The position numbers were made by a program, and so were the translations under genes. Shown one piece after another: positions 13,476 to 26,500 of a stretch of DNA of 64,000 nt (position 1 is the stretch's first letter; each line of letters begins with the position of its first letter). The notes below the pieces were generated by a model. That model did no database searches. It was not told the DNA's origin and saw only the letters and a program-made list of their open reading frames with translations. This DNA is from Brachypodius melanocephalos (taxonomy: Eukaryota > Chordata > Aves > Passeriformes > Pycnonotidae): assembly GCA_013398615.1 (NCBI GenBank), contig VZSR01000055.1:6360614-6424613 (forward strand), written 5' to 3'.

Positions 13476-16245
13476 TGTTGGGAAGAGAGAGACAGACACC
13501 CTGGATTTGAACATACTTCCCACCTTCTCCAAAAGATCCTTTTGTCCTTCTGAGAAAGGTCAAGGGGTTGGATGACTCTTTCCTACGCCAACAGCTGGGA
13601 CACGCAGGAAATACTTTAATCCCAAGGAAAGCATTAATTACCTCCTGGCAAAAAAATAAAAGCCAATCCAGGCAACACACCCCCTCCAAAATCCACCCAA
13701 ATACCAGAGGGTGACCTCAGCACGGTGCTAAATCCCTGTAAACAAACCTAAGCCCTCTCCATCCATCCCAAGGACTGGGTTTAAGCCATAACCTGGGAAG
13801 CCCCCAGCCCCATCCTGCCCTTAGGCTGCACAATGGGGAAGCACTGGGCACAAGAAGAGGACCTGAGGCATGACCTGGGATATAAATCCCAGTTTTATCC
13901 CCATTCCCCAAGGTTTTCCTCAGACAGGAGCCCTGCAGCCAGCACACGGGGTTGAGATGGGGTCACACACAGGGCCACGCCAGGTCCCTCCCTCCTGGCA
14001 AGGTCCAGGGCAATTTCACAGGACAGCAAGCCCAGACTTGAGCCTCAAATCCTCTCCAAGCTCTTAAGTGCCCTGCTCAGGATTAGCCCTGCTTCCCAAG
14101 AATCTCCTGGAATGCCCTGAGCATCCCCTGTCACCTTCAGGTGCCAGTTCCCATCCGTTCCCCATCCCTTGGGCTGGGGCCAGCTCCAAGTCACAAAATG
14201 TAATGCATTTCATTTTGCTGCAGTTCTGCAGTAGGCAGGCAGAACACTGACTTGATTTTAGACTTGATTTATGACTGGGTGACTGGCAGCTCAAGAGATT
14301 CATCAATACAAGCTAAGTGGCCCAAATATAATCTCCTAGAGTGGCTCAGGAGAGCACGTGGCCGCTGAAGGGTACAACCAGTCCATTGCATCTTTTTAAA
14401 GGCTACACCCAAAAATACCTATTAGAGGAAACTCTGGGTTTCACCTTGGACTATTTCAGTCAGATACAAGCTGCTTTCCCTGGGCAAACGTGAGCCTGAA
14501 ACTCAGCACAGCTAAAAACAGCCAAGGAGCAGAATATTTATGCTCCATGCATTTCACCTCAGGCTGGGGGAGGGACAAGTTTCATTTCACCTCAGCGAGG
14601 AGGAAAAGGAAGCAAAACACTGGGGCCAGACATTTATGAAAAGGTTTTACAAGTGGCAGCAGCGTTTTAAGAGAAGCAGCAGGATTGAAAATAAATAAAT
14701 AATAGAAAAATTAAAGGCAAGCTGACAGATGAGGGGGAAAGTGAGAGATAAAAAGCTGCTCTGGCACAGCACCACGTGGGAACTCTGAAAGTGAAACAGA
14801 TCCTTCTGAGCATTCCCAGACAAGAAGAGAATACAATTACAGTCCATCACCTCCACATCCTCCAGGATCCAGCAGCCTGGAGCCCAAGCTACTCCTCATG
14901 GAAAGTGGCTCCAACACACAGAGAGGTGCAGGGAGGGCAGGAGGAATCAGGTTTGTCATGACTAAGGAATTACATCAAAACCAGTCCAGGCTCTTTCCAA
15001 GGAAGGGATTAACCACCAGCAGGGTTCTGCACCGATAGGGACATAGCTGGTGCCCAGATTTGTGCAGCACTCCCAGGAAAGGTGCAACTTCTCCCTCTCC
15101 TATTCCCAGTTCACCCTTCATCCAGCAGGGAAAAAAGGAAAGAAATAAAACCAGATCAAGAGTCACACACACAAAAAGCCAGTCACGAAAAGAAACAGTT
15201 TTCATTTTCATTTCTCAACACCAGGACTAATCCTGCCCAAGGACCAGGACAAAAAAAAGAGACACAGCTCAATCTTAACCTGAAATGGATTCTAAATGTG
15301 GAAACATGGAATGCATGGAGGCACAAAAAACTTCTCAAATGCCACCCCAGAAGATCCTTGTTTGAACACCCTTCAGGGGAACACTCTGTACCTTGAAACC
15401 ACTCCTTGGCAGAAATCGTCTACAAATATTTAATAGCATATAAAAAAATACAGCTCTTTTTTGGTTGTTTGTCAGGCTATTGAGCAATGCCAGACTATTG
15501 CACCAAATATTCAGGCAGTTGTCCTGCCAGTATCTGTGGGTACTTCTGGAGGAAGTGGGGAGAACACAGTGGTTTGCTAAAGAGGAAAAGGCAGCAAAGC
15601 CAAACACCAACGCGCAGGTTTGTTTTGTTTTGTTTTTAAAGTCAAGGCATGCATTAAAGTAGCTGTATCTAATCACTGTTTATAGAGGGGCTGGCAGGCA
15701 AAAGCAACTGCCATAAAAAAGCCTTTTAAATCCCTTTTCCCAGCATCATGCTCAGAATGCTCCTGCAAAGGGCTGTTAAGCCCCGAGAGCAGAGCTGGAG
15801 GGGGAATGTTTGGTTTGGGAAGGAGGGAGGGGGATGAGGTGCCGGGGTCCTAAACTCCCCCCGTGATGCAGCACCCTTCTGGAGGGAGGCGGCAGCTCCG
15901 TGTGTTCCAGAGCACGGACAGGGAAGGAGCTCCTCGGTGTGACACTGCCCTCTCCTGAGCACCGGGGACTGCTCAGCCTCACACCCGGCCCGGAACGAGG
16001 ATTTTGGGGAGCCCTGAGCGAACACCCTGTGATAAATAGAGAAACTGAGAGCCCACTCACCCCACAGCAGCTCCATTGGCAGCAGCAGAGCCCAGGGCAG
16101 CCGCAGCCCCCTGGAACCAGCAGCACTGGCCGGGGGTCAGGACAAGAGTGAAAAAGCCCCGTTGGAGCTCTTTGGAGCCTAATTAGCAGCAGCTGCAGCC
16201 TAATGAAGCAAAGTGGCTGCCAGGTGGATTCCATCTCTTCATCTC

Positions 16246-16300
16246 AGAAAGTGGAACTGGATGAGCTTTAAGGTCCCTTCCATTCCATCAATCTCAGTGT
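16246..16300 (+). repeat. CR1 3' terminus remnant
   Basis: It consists of 'ggatgagctttaaggtcccttcc' plus a diverged tail; nothing upstream of that is recognisable. Confidence 0.75.
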
Positions 16301-18888
16301 GAACGTGCAAAAGTACCTCAAGGATGGGAGCACAACCTCTGTGGGTGCATCATGTCAAGAAAAAGGAGTTTAAAAGCAGCCCTGCAGACTCCAGGGAAAG
16401 CTTTTTCCTGCCCCACTATGTTTGTAGGAAAGCTGCTCTCAGGAGGAGCCCTAAGTGCCCCTCCATGTCCAGCCCCACCATCAGTGACTGCCACACCTTC
16501 CCACGCAAGCCCCGAGCTGCACCAGGAGTATTTCAAAGGTTCAACCATTCCCTTTTATCTTCACCCTCGGAAAGACTCACAGAGAGAGTTAAAGGACAAT
16601 ATTCCCCCAGGTGTGTCTGGTTAAAGGGCACCCAGACCTAACTTCCACCGCCTGTGAGCATCAAAGTGCCTCTAACACAAATCAGGGTGAAGAAGCCACC
16701 TGCTCCCTGCATCTTTAACCTCCACCACCACTTGCACCTGTGAGTTACTCCAACCCACATATTAAAAATATTTAAAATCCCCTAAATATACTGATTTTTG
16801 GCATGGTGATTTTAAGGCAGTTGCTTGAGATCAAATAGACCTCGGTACACAGTTAAAGGGTAAAAGTACAACAAAGGCTTGCCCCCTCACAGCTGGTTCT
16901 GTGTTTCCATATAACCTTCCTGGTTTATAAAGCAATTTGTTGCCTTGCTAAAAACCAAACCCTTTATCATTAATTCCGAGCCAGCAGTTTCTGAATCTAC
17001 AACCTGACACCACATCAATTGACCTGATCAAGACCCATTTGCCTTCCAAGACAAGCACCAGTCATCGAATCCATCGCAGGGAAAAGTGTAACAAGCAGAA
17101 CATGCTCATTTAAAATAAAAAAGTACAGCCTGACAGAGACACCCACTCTAAAATTAACTCTGCCATCAAAGCAGAGCCTGTATTTGCCTCTGAAGAAGCA
17201 CCTCCCAAATCACAGAGAAATGTTCTGCAGCTCCACATTGCTGTGGTATCACCATGAAGATGCTTTAAGGCTTGGCAGAGGAGACAATATGTTAAAATAA
17301 CAGGCTTTAAGGAGTCAGGATGCATCACTGCTCAGGTGGATAAAGGCTGGCTAATGAATTAATGGGCCATTTTCCGTAGCAATCTGATGAGGAAAATGGA
17401 CGTGCCAGCCAAAATGCAATGCAGGAAATCCATTTACCTCAGCTTTTCCCCGGCCACACCTGCCAAGTGCAAGCTGGCGATTTGTAAGGGGGAAAAGAAG
17501 GGATGAGGCTGTTATCCTGCATGGCTGGGTGATCCAAACCCCAAAAAACTCTTTAAGAAGCAGCACCACTCTAACTTGTACTTGCTGATCAGCAGCAATC
17601 TAAATTTCCTGGCAGCTGGAGCATCCTGAGGAGACTCCAGCACCCGAACGGCGCGCTTTGGATTTCACGTTCTCAATGCACAGCCTAACTTTCTAACGGA
17701 GAAAAATCTGTACAGGCTCCTTCCCACCAGCACAAGAGCCAGCAAAGAGAACCATAATTCATTATTTTTTAAATTTCACATGCAGTATGGCTATGCCTGT
17801 TCCTGTCATCTCTCCCTAATCCCTCTCCAGCCCCAAAATAACCCTTAAGCCAACACGATTACACGTAACAAGAGTGGCTGTAAGGACCCACCCCTGAAAT
17901 CCCAAAGCAAGGCAAGTTCGACACAGCCAGGTTTTTCCTGGCTGGACAATCCCCATTTCCATCTCGCCAGGGGTGAAATTTCACAGCTTCCACAGCAGGA
18001 ATTGCTCCAGCAGCCCTTTTCCAGAGCAAGGCTCACATGCTGACTGCAACTCCTCATGCCCAGTTTTCCAGGCGGGGAACAGACAGGATGTGGGTGAGGG
18101 CTTCAATAAAACACCAACGAGACGGTTTTTCCCCGCTCTTTCTCCTGAATTACTCTTTTTTTGAATTAGTTTCTTTGTGAAGCATCAAGACAGGGTAACA
18201 CCCTCTCACATTCACCTTTTTTCACCCTCTCTGCTCAGTGCTCGCTGGAAAATTTGAGGTCTTTAACAGAGGCTTTGCCGCCGGAGAATGTCACCAAGAG
18301 CCATCCAGGACATCCCTGAGCATCCTCAGGGAGCTGTATGGGCACCGAGTGCTCCTCCAGCTGGACCATCAACAATAAATAAATCAATCCCTCTTGGGAT
18401 TGTGCTGCCTCATGATTTTACAGCTCCGGACAACAGCAGTGTGAAGCCCTGGAGCCGCGGGACACTGCAGATGCCATTATTTTATATCAAAACGAAGCGT
18501 TCCAGTTACACAAGCAGGGCTTGAAGGGGAAAAGCAGTGTCCAGAACCACACCCGGCCAGTTTGGGGCTCTCAGAGACCCGAGGGGGCACCCCGGGACCT
18601 CTCCCCACCTGGATGCCCACCCACGTCCCCCACCGCCGGGAGCGCCCGGTCACATCCCCAACTTTGCTTGGGATGCTCGCAGCCAGGTGAGCCACACCCG
18701 TGGGGACGTGGGGCACACAGGGCAGAGAACACACCTTTCGGGGACGAGAAAGAAACACATTTGAGGAAAACGAATGGGGCATCGGAAAGCGGAGCATCTT
18801 TTGGGGGTGCAACCCGGCCCAGACGTCCCAGCCGCAGCCCGGGGGATGCGGGCAGCCCCCAGCCCACCCAGCGCGCCCCTTCCCTTAC

Positions 18889-19095
18889 CTGCTGCCGCCG
18901 GGAAATCCGCCAGCTTCCCGAGCCCCGGGGAAGGGGAAGGCCGGCCCCGGCGGCAGGGCTGTGCCAGGGCCGGCAGGGAAGGGCGCAGGGACGGCGCTGG
19001 CACGGCCGCAGCCCCGGCCCCGCAGCCCGGCTCGGCTCGGCTCGGGAGCGGGGCGGGCGCTGGGCCGGGCGGCTCCGCCCCGGGCAGCGCGGGAG
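18889..19095 (-). other. GDPD5: Putative non-coding first exon of a minus-strand gene, probably GDPD5
   Basis: On the minus strand a GC-rich segment ends in a good splice donor, GGCAGCAG|GTAAGG (exon edge at 18889). No coding start with a recognisable protein lies in it, so it is probably a 5' UTR exon; its 5' end is estimated. In human, GDPD5 (a multi-pass glycerophosphodiester phosphodiesterase) starts upstream of SERPINH1 and is divergent from it, the geometry seen here. The gene name is inferred from gene order alone, because all coding exons would lie left of this window. Confidence 0.45.
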
Positions 19096-19107
19096 GAGCA
19101 GAGGGAC

Positions 19108-19134
19108 GGGAGGAGGAGGAGGAGGAGGAGGAGA
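19108..19134 (+). repeat. (GAG)n trinucleotide repeat
   Basis: About nine GAG units read on the plus strand, CTC on the minus strand. The repeat lies at or just upstream of the presumed transcription start of the leftward gene. Confidence 0.9.
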
Positions 19135-19326
19135 AGAAAAGGAAGCTGCATCCCGCCGTGGGGAACTGTTCTCTTTGGAGTGTCCCCCGGCTGCCAGCGA
19201 ACCCCTCAAGGGTTGGGATCTGGGGGGCAAAGGGAAAGGTTGGGGCAGCCCTGGGTTGGGGAGTGCTTGGCACTGTGCCGGGGAGGTTTGGGAATGCTGA
19301 GCCCTAAAGGGCAGCGAGAACCCGGG

Positions 19327-19428
19327 AATCACAGAATGGGTTGGGCTGGTAAGAGACCTTAAGGATCATCACATTCCAGCCCCCCTTTCCACTGTCCCAG
19401 GTTGTTCCAAGCCCCGTTCAGCCTGGCA
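19327..19428 (-). repeat. CR1 3' end
   Basis: It starts at 'aatcacagaatgggttgggc' and ends in 'ccccgttcagcctggc'. It lies about 150 bases beyond the CpG island. Confidence 0.85.
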
Positions 19429-19899
19429 TGGGGCAGGCACAGCTTGGGGCAGGAGGGATGTTCTGTGTTCCCACCTGGGTGCATAGAGGTGGACAGAAAG
19501 GGTCCTGTGCAGATTTGGGCTTTGCAGCCTCCTGATTTTTCTGCCCCCCCCTTTCCAACTCACCCTTCATTTTTCTACCCCATTTATCACCTGCTCCTGG
19601 TCCTACCTTAGATCGTGAACTCCAAGTGTGCAGGTGGACCTGATCTCCACATTGAGGCCAATCCTGGTGTGGGGTCCTTGAGCTGTAGCATTTTGGGGAA
19701 AGGATGAGTGTTTTGTTGGACCTACACCATGCCCAGGGCTTGTTTTCCTCACACTGCCGCAGCACAGGTTATTTGGGATGAGAAGGATGCCCAGGCCTGC
19801 CCAGCACTGTGGCCAAAACTCAGCTGTGTCCTGGCTGTGAATCCTTTGCCCTTCTTGATGCAAGGTGACAAAACACTTGGCTGACAGCAACAGACTCAA

Positions 19900-19917
19900 T
19901 TTTTTTTTTTTTTTTTT
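19900..19917. repeat. T run
   Basis: Eighteen T in a row. The flanks show no recognised element or coding retrocopy. Confidence 0.85.
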
Positions 19918-21612
19918 GGTGCAAATTGGCAATTTTCTACTTTTTTTGGCCCAGCCCTGCAGTAGAGACTGATCCAAGCAGTGCAAAAGGAAGGGATGTT
20001 CTGTCAAAATAACAAGCAAGCACAAGGCAAATGCCAGACTCCTCTTTACTGAGGCAGACTAAGCTGAGAGAGGTCGCTGGCTCTTTTCCTAGGAGAAGCA
20101 GAAATAATCCTGCTGCACTCAGCAGTGGGGAAAGCCTGGAGGTGAAAAACCAGAGTTTAGAGTGTGATCCAAGCAATGAGCAGCACAGCAGAGGAGCTGT
20201 GGGGTCAAGGTACAGGCAGCTGTCCTGGCAGCCCTTTGCCAAGTGCTCCTCCTTCCAGCACTGCTGACAGGAGACATTTCAGAATCACAAGCCTGAGAGC
20301 TGTGATTACCTTAAATCCTGATGAAAATCTCTCCTGTGGGAGCATTTTATTTGCTGCCAGGTTGAGAGTCCGTGGCAGAGCATCAGGATGTGTTTTCCTG
20401 CAGGCTTAGGGGTGGATGCGCAGGAGGGGACGGGACAGATGCAGATATTTCAAGGCACATAACAAAGTCTGGTGCCTTTGCCAAACTTTAAACATCCTTG
20501 GTCTTGTGCCTAAGGATTGCCTTTTAACTTCAGCAGAAAGAGTTCAGCCTTTCATAAGATCAAGGGAAAAATACTTTTTTCTGGCACCAAGAGTAAATAA
20601 ATACTCTTCAAACTCGTGAGGTTCCAGAAATCCTGCAGATGCTCCCAGCACCAGCCAGTCAGTTCTTTACAGCATCCATTTGCTGAGGAAAATGCCTCTG
20701 AAAAGATACAGAGCTCGCACATTTTCAGAATATTTCCGTGACTTGGCCGGTTGAATCTGACACAGGATCCTGCCAGGATGCAGGGCTGGGGAAGGATTTG
20801 CTCTCCAGCCACTCCAAGCAGCTGTGAGGACAGCAAAGATGAGCGCAAGGACCATCTCAGCCCCCTTTGGCTGCTAAGGGCTGTGCAATGTCAAAGGAAA
20901 GTCACTGAAGGAAATTTACCATGAATTTCCATGCAGCCTCTAGGAAAACAGATGCAATTACGGTCAGGGAAGATTGGTTTCAGATTTATAAGCTCCTTGT
21001 CCCGTGCTGAGAGCCTTGAATGCTCAAAGCTACTTTAAATATCTCCCTTTGGCATGGGAGGGGCTTCTGCTGTGCTCATTCCTCACATTTCCAGCCAGCT
21101 TCACTTCCAAAGGATGCAGCTCTAAAACCCTCCTGAAAACCCTCTGGACCCCAATGCCACTCCCTGTGTGTGATTCCCTTTTTAAGCTGCTCCTTTAGGA
21201 CCTGGCTCAGCTTTAAACCAGGGCTGAGATTCGGGATCTCACACCACATCCTGAAAGCGTTTTGTTACGTGCTTATGGAAGGGAAAATTCCTCCAGAAGG
21301 TACATTTTTGTTTCCTGGCAGGGAAATACGAGGCTGGCAGCTCGGAAGGGCATCAAGGCAAAGCCTCAGAGGAATCACTGCTCTGGTCTTTGGTTGGGAT
21401 GGATGGTGAGGGACATGATGCAGTTTCCTACAAGACTGGGATCAGGAGGAATGGGCTCCTTAATCCTTAAACTCAGCACCAGCATCCCCAAGAAAAAAAT
21501 GCTGTTCCATCCCCTCTGTAGGCAGAAAAAAGGCCCTTTTTCCTCCTTCCAGGCTCATAGAGGGGAAGCCTTTGCTGGAGAAACACTTACCTGAGCAGTC
21601 CTGATGACCCAG

Positions 21613-21832
21613 ACATGGCCTTAGAGACTTCCAGGGATCCAGGGGCAGCCACGGCCTCCCCACTCTCCCAGGAACAATTCCTTCCCAATATCCCATCCAT
21701 CCCTGCCCTCCGGCAGTGGGAAGCCATTCCCTGTGTCCTGTCCCTCCATGCCTTGTCCCCAGTCCCTCTCCAGCTCTCCTGGAGCCCCTTTGGGCACTGG
21801 AAGAACTCTGAGCTCTCCTTGGAGCCTTCTCA
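21613..21832 (-). repeat. CR1 fragment
   Basis: It extends from 'tggccttagagacttccagg' to 'ccttggagccttctc', covering the 'cctgtccctccatgccttgt' block. The 3' terminus is absent. Confidence 0.88.
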
Positions 21833-23439
21833 GAGATGTCAGAGCATGTTGGATGTTCCCTTTTCTGCACTCAGGGGCAAAACAAGGCAGAGTCTGGTGA
21901 CAGCACAGCAGATTCCCCCGTGGGCTTTTTGGGGCAGAGCACGGAACACCAGCTCAGTCCCAGTGCAGTGCTGCCACATCTGCATGGTGGACAAGGAGAG
22001 ATTCCAACTCAGCTGAGTTCAGTTCAGTTTTCAATCTCAGTTGAGATTTCTCCCAACTCCGCAGAAAGAAAACCAAGGATGAAGCAAGCGAGGCTGGATT
22101 TTTAGTGGGGGATGTCAGGCAGGAGCGGAGCCGAGCCTTGCCCGGGGCTCTGCCCGTGCAGGGGAGCTCCGGGAGGCAAATCCCGGCCGTGGGTGCCCCG
22201 GAGCATCCGAGCAGCCCCGGGCAGGGGAAGGAAGCGTGCACAGGGACACACCATTGTTCTGCCCACTCCAGCTCTCGGGAATGCAGGGCTAACAGGAGGG
22301 AGCTCGGCGCTTTCCTGTGTTTGTGCTGCGAATATTTTTCATTAAGGTCCTTTTTCCTACCTCTTTCTCCGCGGCCTTTGTGCCTCTAATAAGTGCGAGG
22401 AGGGTGTTGATTGTAAGCGGCCCCTCAGGCATAATTATTTTCCCATAATAGCATTTACAGGGAGGGCTTGCAGAGCCATTTTCCTGTTACATCCTCTGCA
22501 TTTCAACTTCTCATTCACTTTTTTTTTTGCCCCAACAAGCCCTTGCAAGGTCTCCATCCCTGCATCAGAAGCCATGGTGAACTGGTGAGCCCTGAAGAGA
22601 TCGCTGAGAGTGAAAATGAGAATATTTGATGTTACCCAGCAACTGGAAATGAAGATATCTTTTGTCCACCAAGTCAGGAAACACTGTTTGCACAATAGCT
22701 GTGTTTGCCTGCTCTGGGGGAGTCAACCAGCAACCCCTTCCAGGGGATAAGAGGGATGTACATCAACAGGGATTATTGGAGCAGGCAAACCATGTCCCTG
22801 TCACCCTCAGCATCCCCTGATGACTGCACTGCAGTCTTGTAGTGTGGGGGAGAAAATTGGGATGGCTCGGTCATAAAAATAACAGGTAAATAAATATGAA
22901 CTGAATACAATAAATATAAAATCAAGATGATCTGGAGGAGCCAGGAGCAGTTTTTGTGGTGATGGTGACTCACTAGCAAGGTGAGCAATGTCTGTCTCCA
23001 TGGAAGTTTCTCAGGATGAAGATCACCCTGTGCCCTCCTGTCCCTCTGAAGCCCTAAAGGATGTCACCTTATATCACTGTCTTGGGCAAACGACTCCTGG
23101 ACTGGCCCCACAGCCCTTCAAAGGGATGGAAAAACATGGATCTGCTCAGTCCATCCAGAGCCCTCTGGATGGAGGACAGCTCCAAGTGACAAGCTCCAGT
23201 GACAAGGACAGCCACTGCCACAAAGGGTCCCTCAGCTGAGCTGGTGGCAAGGCTTAGTCCTGTGTCCCAAGCTTGTGACCTATTTTCTGAGATTTTTCCC
23301 CACAATTAATACACAATTGGAAGGAATTAAACCATCCATAACCTCCAGCTCCTGCTCTCAGCATCAAGCTTAGGATAAACACAAGTCTGCTGTGGAAAAA
23401 AAAACCAACCCAAACATAGTAAAAAAATCACACTGGTGT

Positions 23440-23535
23440 GGCACTTTACGATATGGTTTAGGGGCATGGTGGGATCTGGTCAAACTTGATGATCTTGGAG
23501 GTCTTTTCCAGCCTTAGTGATTCCACGATTCCAGA
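23440..23535 (+). repeat. CR1 3' end, different subfamily
   Basis: The tail reads 'cttgatgatcttggaggtct' and 'agtgattccacgattcc', a subfamily distinct from the common copies in this window. Confidence 0.75.
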
Positions 23536-26500
23536 TATATCGGGAGAACTTCAGGGCATGTAAGTAAAGCCATCTCTGAACTAATTGGTTTTAAATTAAA
23601 CTTTCTTTAACGGCATTTTCTAGTGCAGTCCACTTAATAAACAAATGCAGCTGAAACAGCAAGGAAGGAAATGTATTTGTCATAGTGTGGTGCAAGACTT
23701 CCCTGCCCTGTGAGAAGGAGCTTTATCAAAAAGTGCTTCTGATAACATCTGACTAGAAGAGTCAGAGAGGGTGAGTGTGAAGGCCAACCCTTGCTTGCAT
23801 CAAAATCCCAGTGGGTTTTGCTGGAGGAGCTCCCATCCCATCCACCCTGGAAAGTAAATCCCAGCGTTCTCCCAGGAGCTGCTCCGTGCACACAGGGCTG
23901 CTTTGTTCCCTCTGCTCCCTGCCCACCCAGGCCTCTTCTCTTCACCAACACATTAATCAGAGCCTTTGGCTGAGCCCTTTGTTCTGTGCCTGCTCAGGAA
24001 GCTCTGGGCTCATGGATCACATTCCTGGTGCTAGCACGGGATGATCTTTATTGACAAACCCGTCATCGATCCGGCTCCCTCCAGGAGGACTTTCACCTGC
24101 TCCAACTCTGGCCACGTTATGGATTTGCAGGTGACGTTTGGATAAAAAACACAGACAGGGCTCACAATCAAACCCTTCAGGGATGTGCCCTGCTCCAGTT
24201 AATATTAAACACCTTTGGAGATATCTCTGCATTTCTCCAGGCTGGGAGGAACCTGCTGCATTCTTCTCATAGCTCCTTTGCAGGTACTGAAATAAAACCC
24301 CTGACCTGGATCCCTGAACAAAGCCTCTGTTATTCAGCCAGGCCAGAGGGAGCATCAGTTTTCTGATCCTCTCCATCCCAGAGTTTTCTCAGATGGAGAT
24401 GTGGGGTTTGACCCTATCACAGGGGATGAAAAACCCATCGCAGCCTCATCTCAGCCTGCCTGGGATGGAGCGTGTGTGCACAAACACTGCTGAAATTAAA
24501 CCCCCAGAGTTCAAAACCTCGCTGTCTTAAAAATGTTATGTGAATCCATTTCCCTCTACTTCCAATAAAACAACAGCAATTTTTCTTCCTGTTACAATGT
24601 CATGTTGTTCTACGTGATGGTGTTCCAGCAGTTTATATAAATTTCTACAGATTTAATCTGTAAATTGCTTTTTGATGGGCGAAGCACAGCACCTGCATTC
24701 AGCTTTCCAAGCATCAGTAACTGTGCACAAACACCCTTCTCTGTTAAAGCCAGAGTGGCATTTTGGGGTATATTTGGCCCAAGAGGAATTTGTTAAAACA
24801 TCTTGGAAAGATGAGTCTTCCTTGCACACCACCAGCTTTTGGGTGAGTACCTTCCAATAGCCATGGATTCACAGATTCATGGAATATTCTGAAAGCAGCC
24901 AGGAATATTCTCTTCCCAGCCTGTGGTCAGAGCAGGGCTGGGCAAAGCAGCACTAGAACATCCCACATTCCTGGGATGGGAGAGTGGGCTGCACCCCCTT
25001 GGCAGGGCCAAGCCCCTGTCTGGGGGATGGATTTTTCCAGCCTCAAAGATGGAAAGCATTTTACCTTCATCTGCTGGAGCTCCAAATCCACCAGTGCCAC
25101 CGTGATGCTTGTGCCAGCCCCAGGGGGAAGGAGGGAGCAGCATCCTTCACTCCAGCCAGCTCATGCTGGGCTCCACGGAGGAGAGGTGAGGATTAACTCA
25201 GTCCTGGGAGAGTACAGGAATTGTGGGGTCCCCACATTGAGGGACAAGCAGGAGGGCATGTCCTAAGTGTCCCGCTCTCCTCTCTCCAAACGAATCCAAA
25301 CCACCACCCAGGCCAGGCCTGGATCACTCTGAAGATGTCAAGGCCCACACAAAAATCCTTCATCCAACCAGGTCTGGGAAAGCTCTCAAAATGCTCCTTT
25401 GGGCCCATTTCAGTTCAGCTGTTGGATCAAGGGGTGTGCTGCCATCCAGGAGGCTTCACAGCCCAGAACCTGTTGGGCTTGTCTTGCTCTTGAGCTTCCT
25501 GCTCAACCTGCCAGGAGATTTCAGCCAGGCTCAGCTGCATGGAGAGAGCAGAGAAACACTTCCAGCCTTTCCTCCTGGGGCCAGACCTGCCCTGGATTCT
25601 GCTGGCTTCACCTTGAGCTTCCTCTCCTCTTCCTGGCCTTGAAGGCTTCTCCCTGCTCCAAATCTCTCTGGAGTTTCTGATGCTGCAAAGGCACCTCTTC
25701 ATGCTCCTCTTGCCAATACAGCCCAGAAGTTGCATTTCCCACCCCACAAATCACCTCATCCTTCGACACCATGAAAGGACTGGCACCAACCCTTGCATTT
25801 CCAGCAGCACAGCAGAGGCAGAGCCAGGGAATCTCCACTTCTCAGGGCAGATTTCCCCTCCTGGGTTTGTGAGACAGGCAGGAGAGGCCTGGAGATGTTT
25901 GCTTTGACCCTGAGGTGATGTCTGGAGTGCAAAGGTCACAGCCAAGACACTCGCAGTGTTTACCCTCCGAGCCCAGCAGCCACCAGCAAGCTGTGCTGGG
26001 CACTGGGGCCGTAATGAGGAGAGCAAATATTATCCCCTTCAGGTGCCATGAGCTGCTGCTGCTTTGAACTGCTGGGAGAAAAGCCTCCTTAAATAGTTGG
26101 GATTCCTCCCACCAGCCCAGGGATGAGAGGAATAATATTTGGGAGAGGAACACGCCCCGAATGATGGCGTCTGCGTGAGGGTGGGAAGCAGAGAGCAGCC
26201 GGCATCTCCCGGCCACAGATGGTTCCCATCAAGAGGAACTTTTTTCTTGTTAATCCCAAAACAAGCTTGGGATGTATTTTTATTTCAGTGTTAAGAGGAG
26301 AAAAAAAGGAAGTCTGACATGACCCCCTGTTTTTCTGGCCTCACTCCCTGCTCAGCCTCTGCTGTTAGCAAGCACAGAAAATTTAGCTCATGTTCAAGGC
26401 AGGGAGTCTGAGAACAGAAGATCCCGGGGTGGTTCCTCCAGCTCTTCTTGACCTGGGAATTTATTCCATTCAAGCTGGAAATGGAGGTAAAAATCTACAG

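Larger units (their letters stand above)
1..18888 (-). other. Long non-coding stretch, presumed first intron of the leftward gene
   Basis: I see no exon with recognisable protein similarity on either strand. Contents: CR1 fragments (listed separately); A/C-rich stretch 6297-6345; T run 9300-9316; A run 9481-9494; A-rich 10954-10995; a GC-enriched patch with several CpGs at about 15,840-16,130; an octamer/MEF2 motif pair at 12933-12965; and AT-rich low-repeat sequence at 16,740-17,330. The remainder is featureless to me. Confidence 0.55.
18530..19170. promoter_or_regulatory. CpG island and likely promoter of the leftward gene
   Basis: CpG density is far above the surroundings, strongest at 18890-19100, with GGGGCGGAGCC-type GC boxes. 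No TATA box is seen. Long overlapping ORFs on both strands (up to about 259 codons) come from high GC content and show no domain, so I do not call them genes. Confidence 0.75.

Noticed and set aside
1..18888. Coding exons of GDPD5 on the minus strand
   Set aside because: No minus-strand frame resembles the expected N-terminal membrane-spanning sequence, so the stretch is treated as intron and the gene name is kept tentative.
18521..19300. Long open frames (up to 259 codons) on both strands over the CpG island
   Set aside because: All frames are open because the DNA is GC-rich. Products are low-complexity Pro/Arg/Gly sequence without a domain, and a splice donor at 18889 fits a non-coding exon better.
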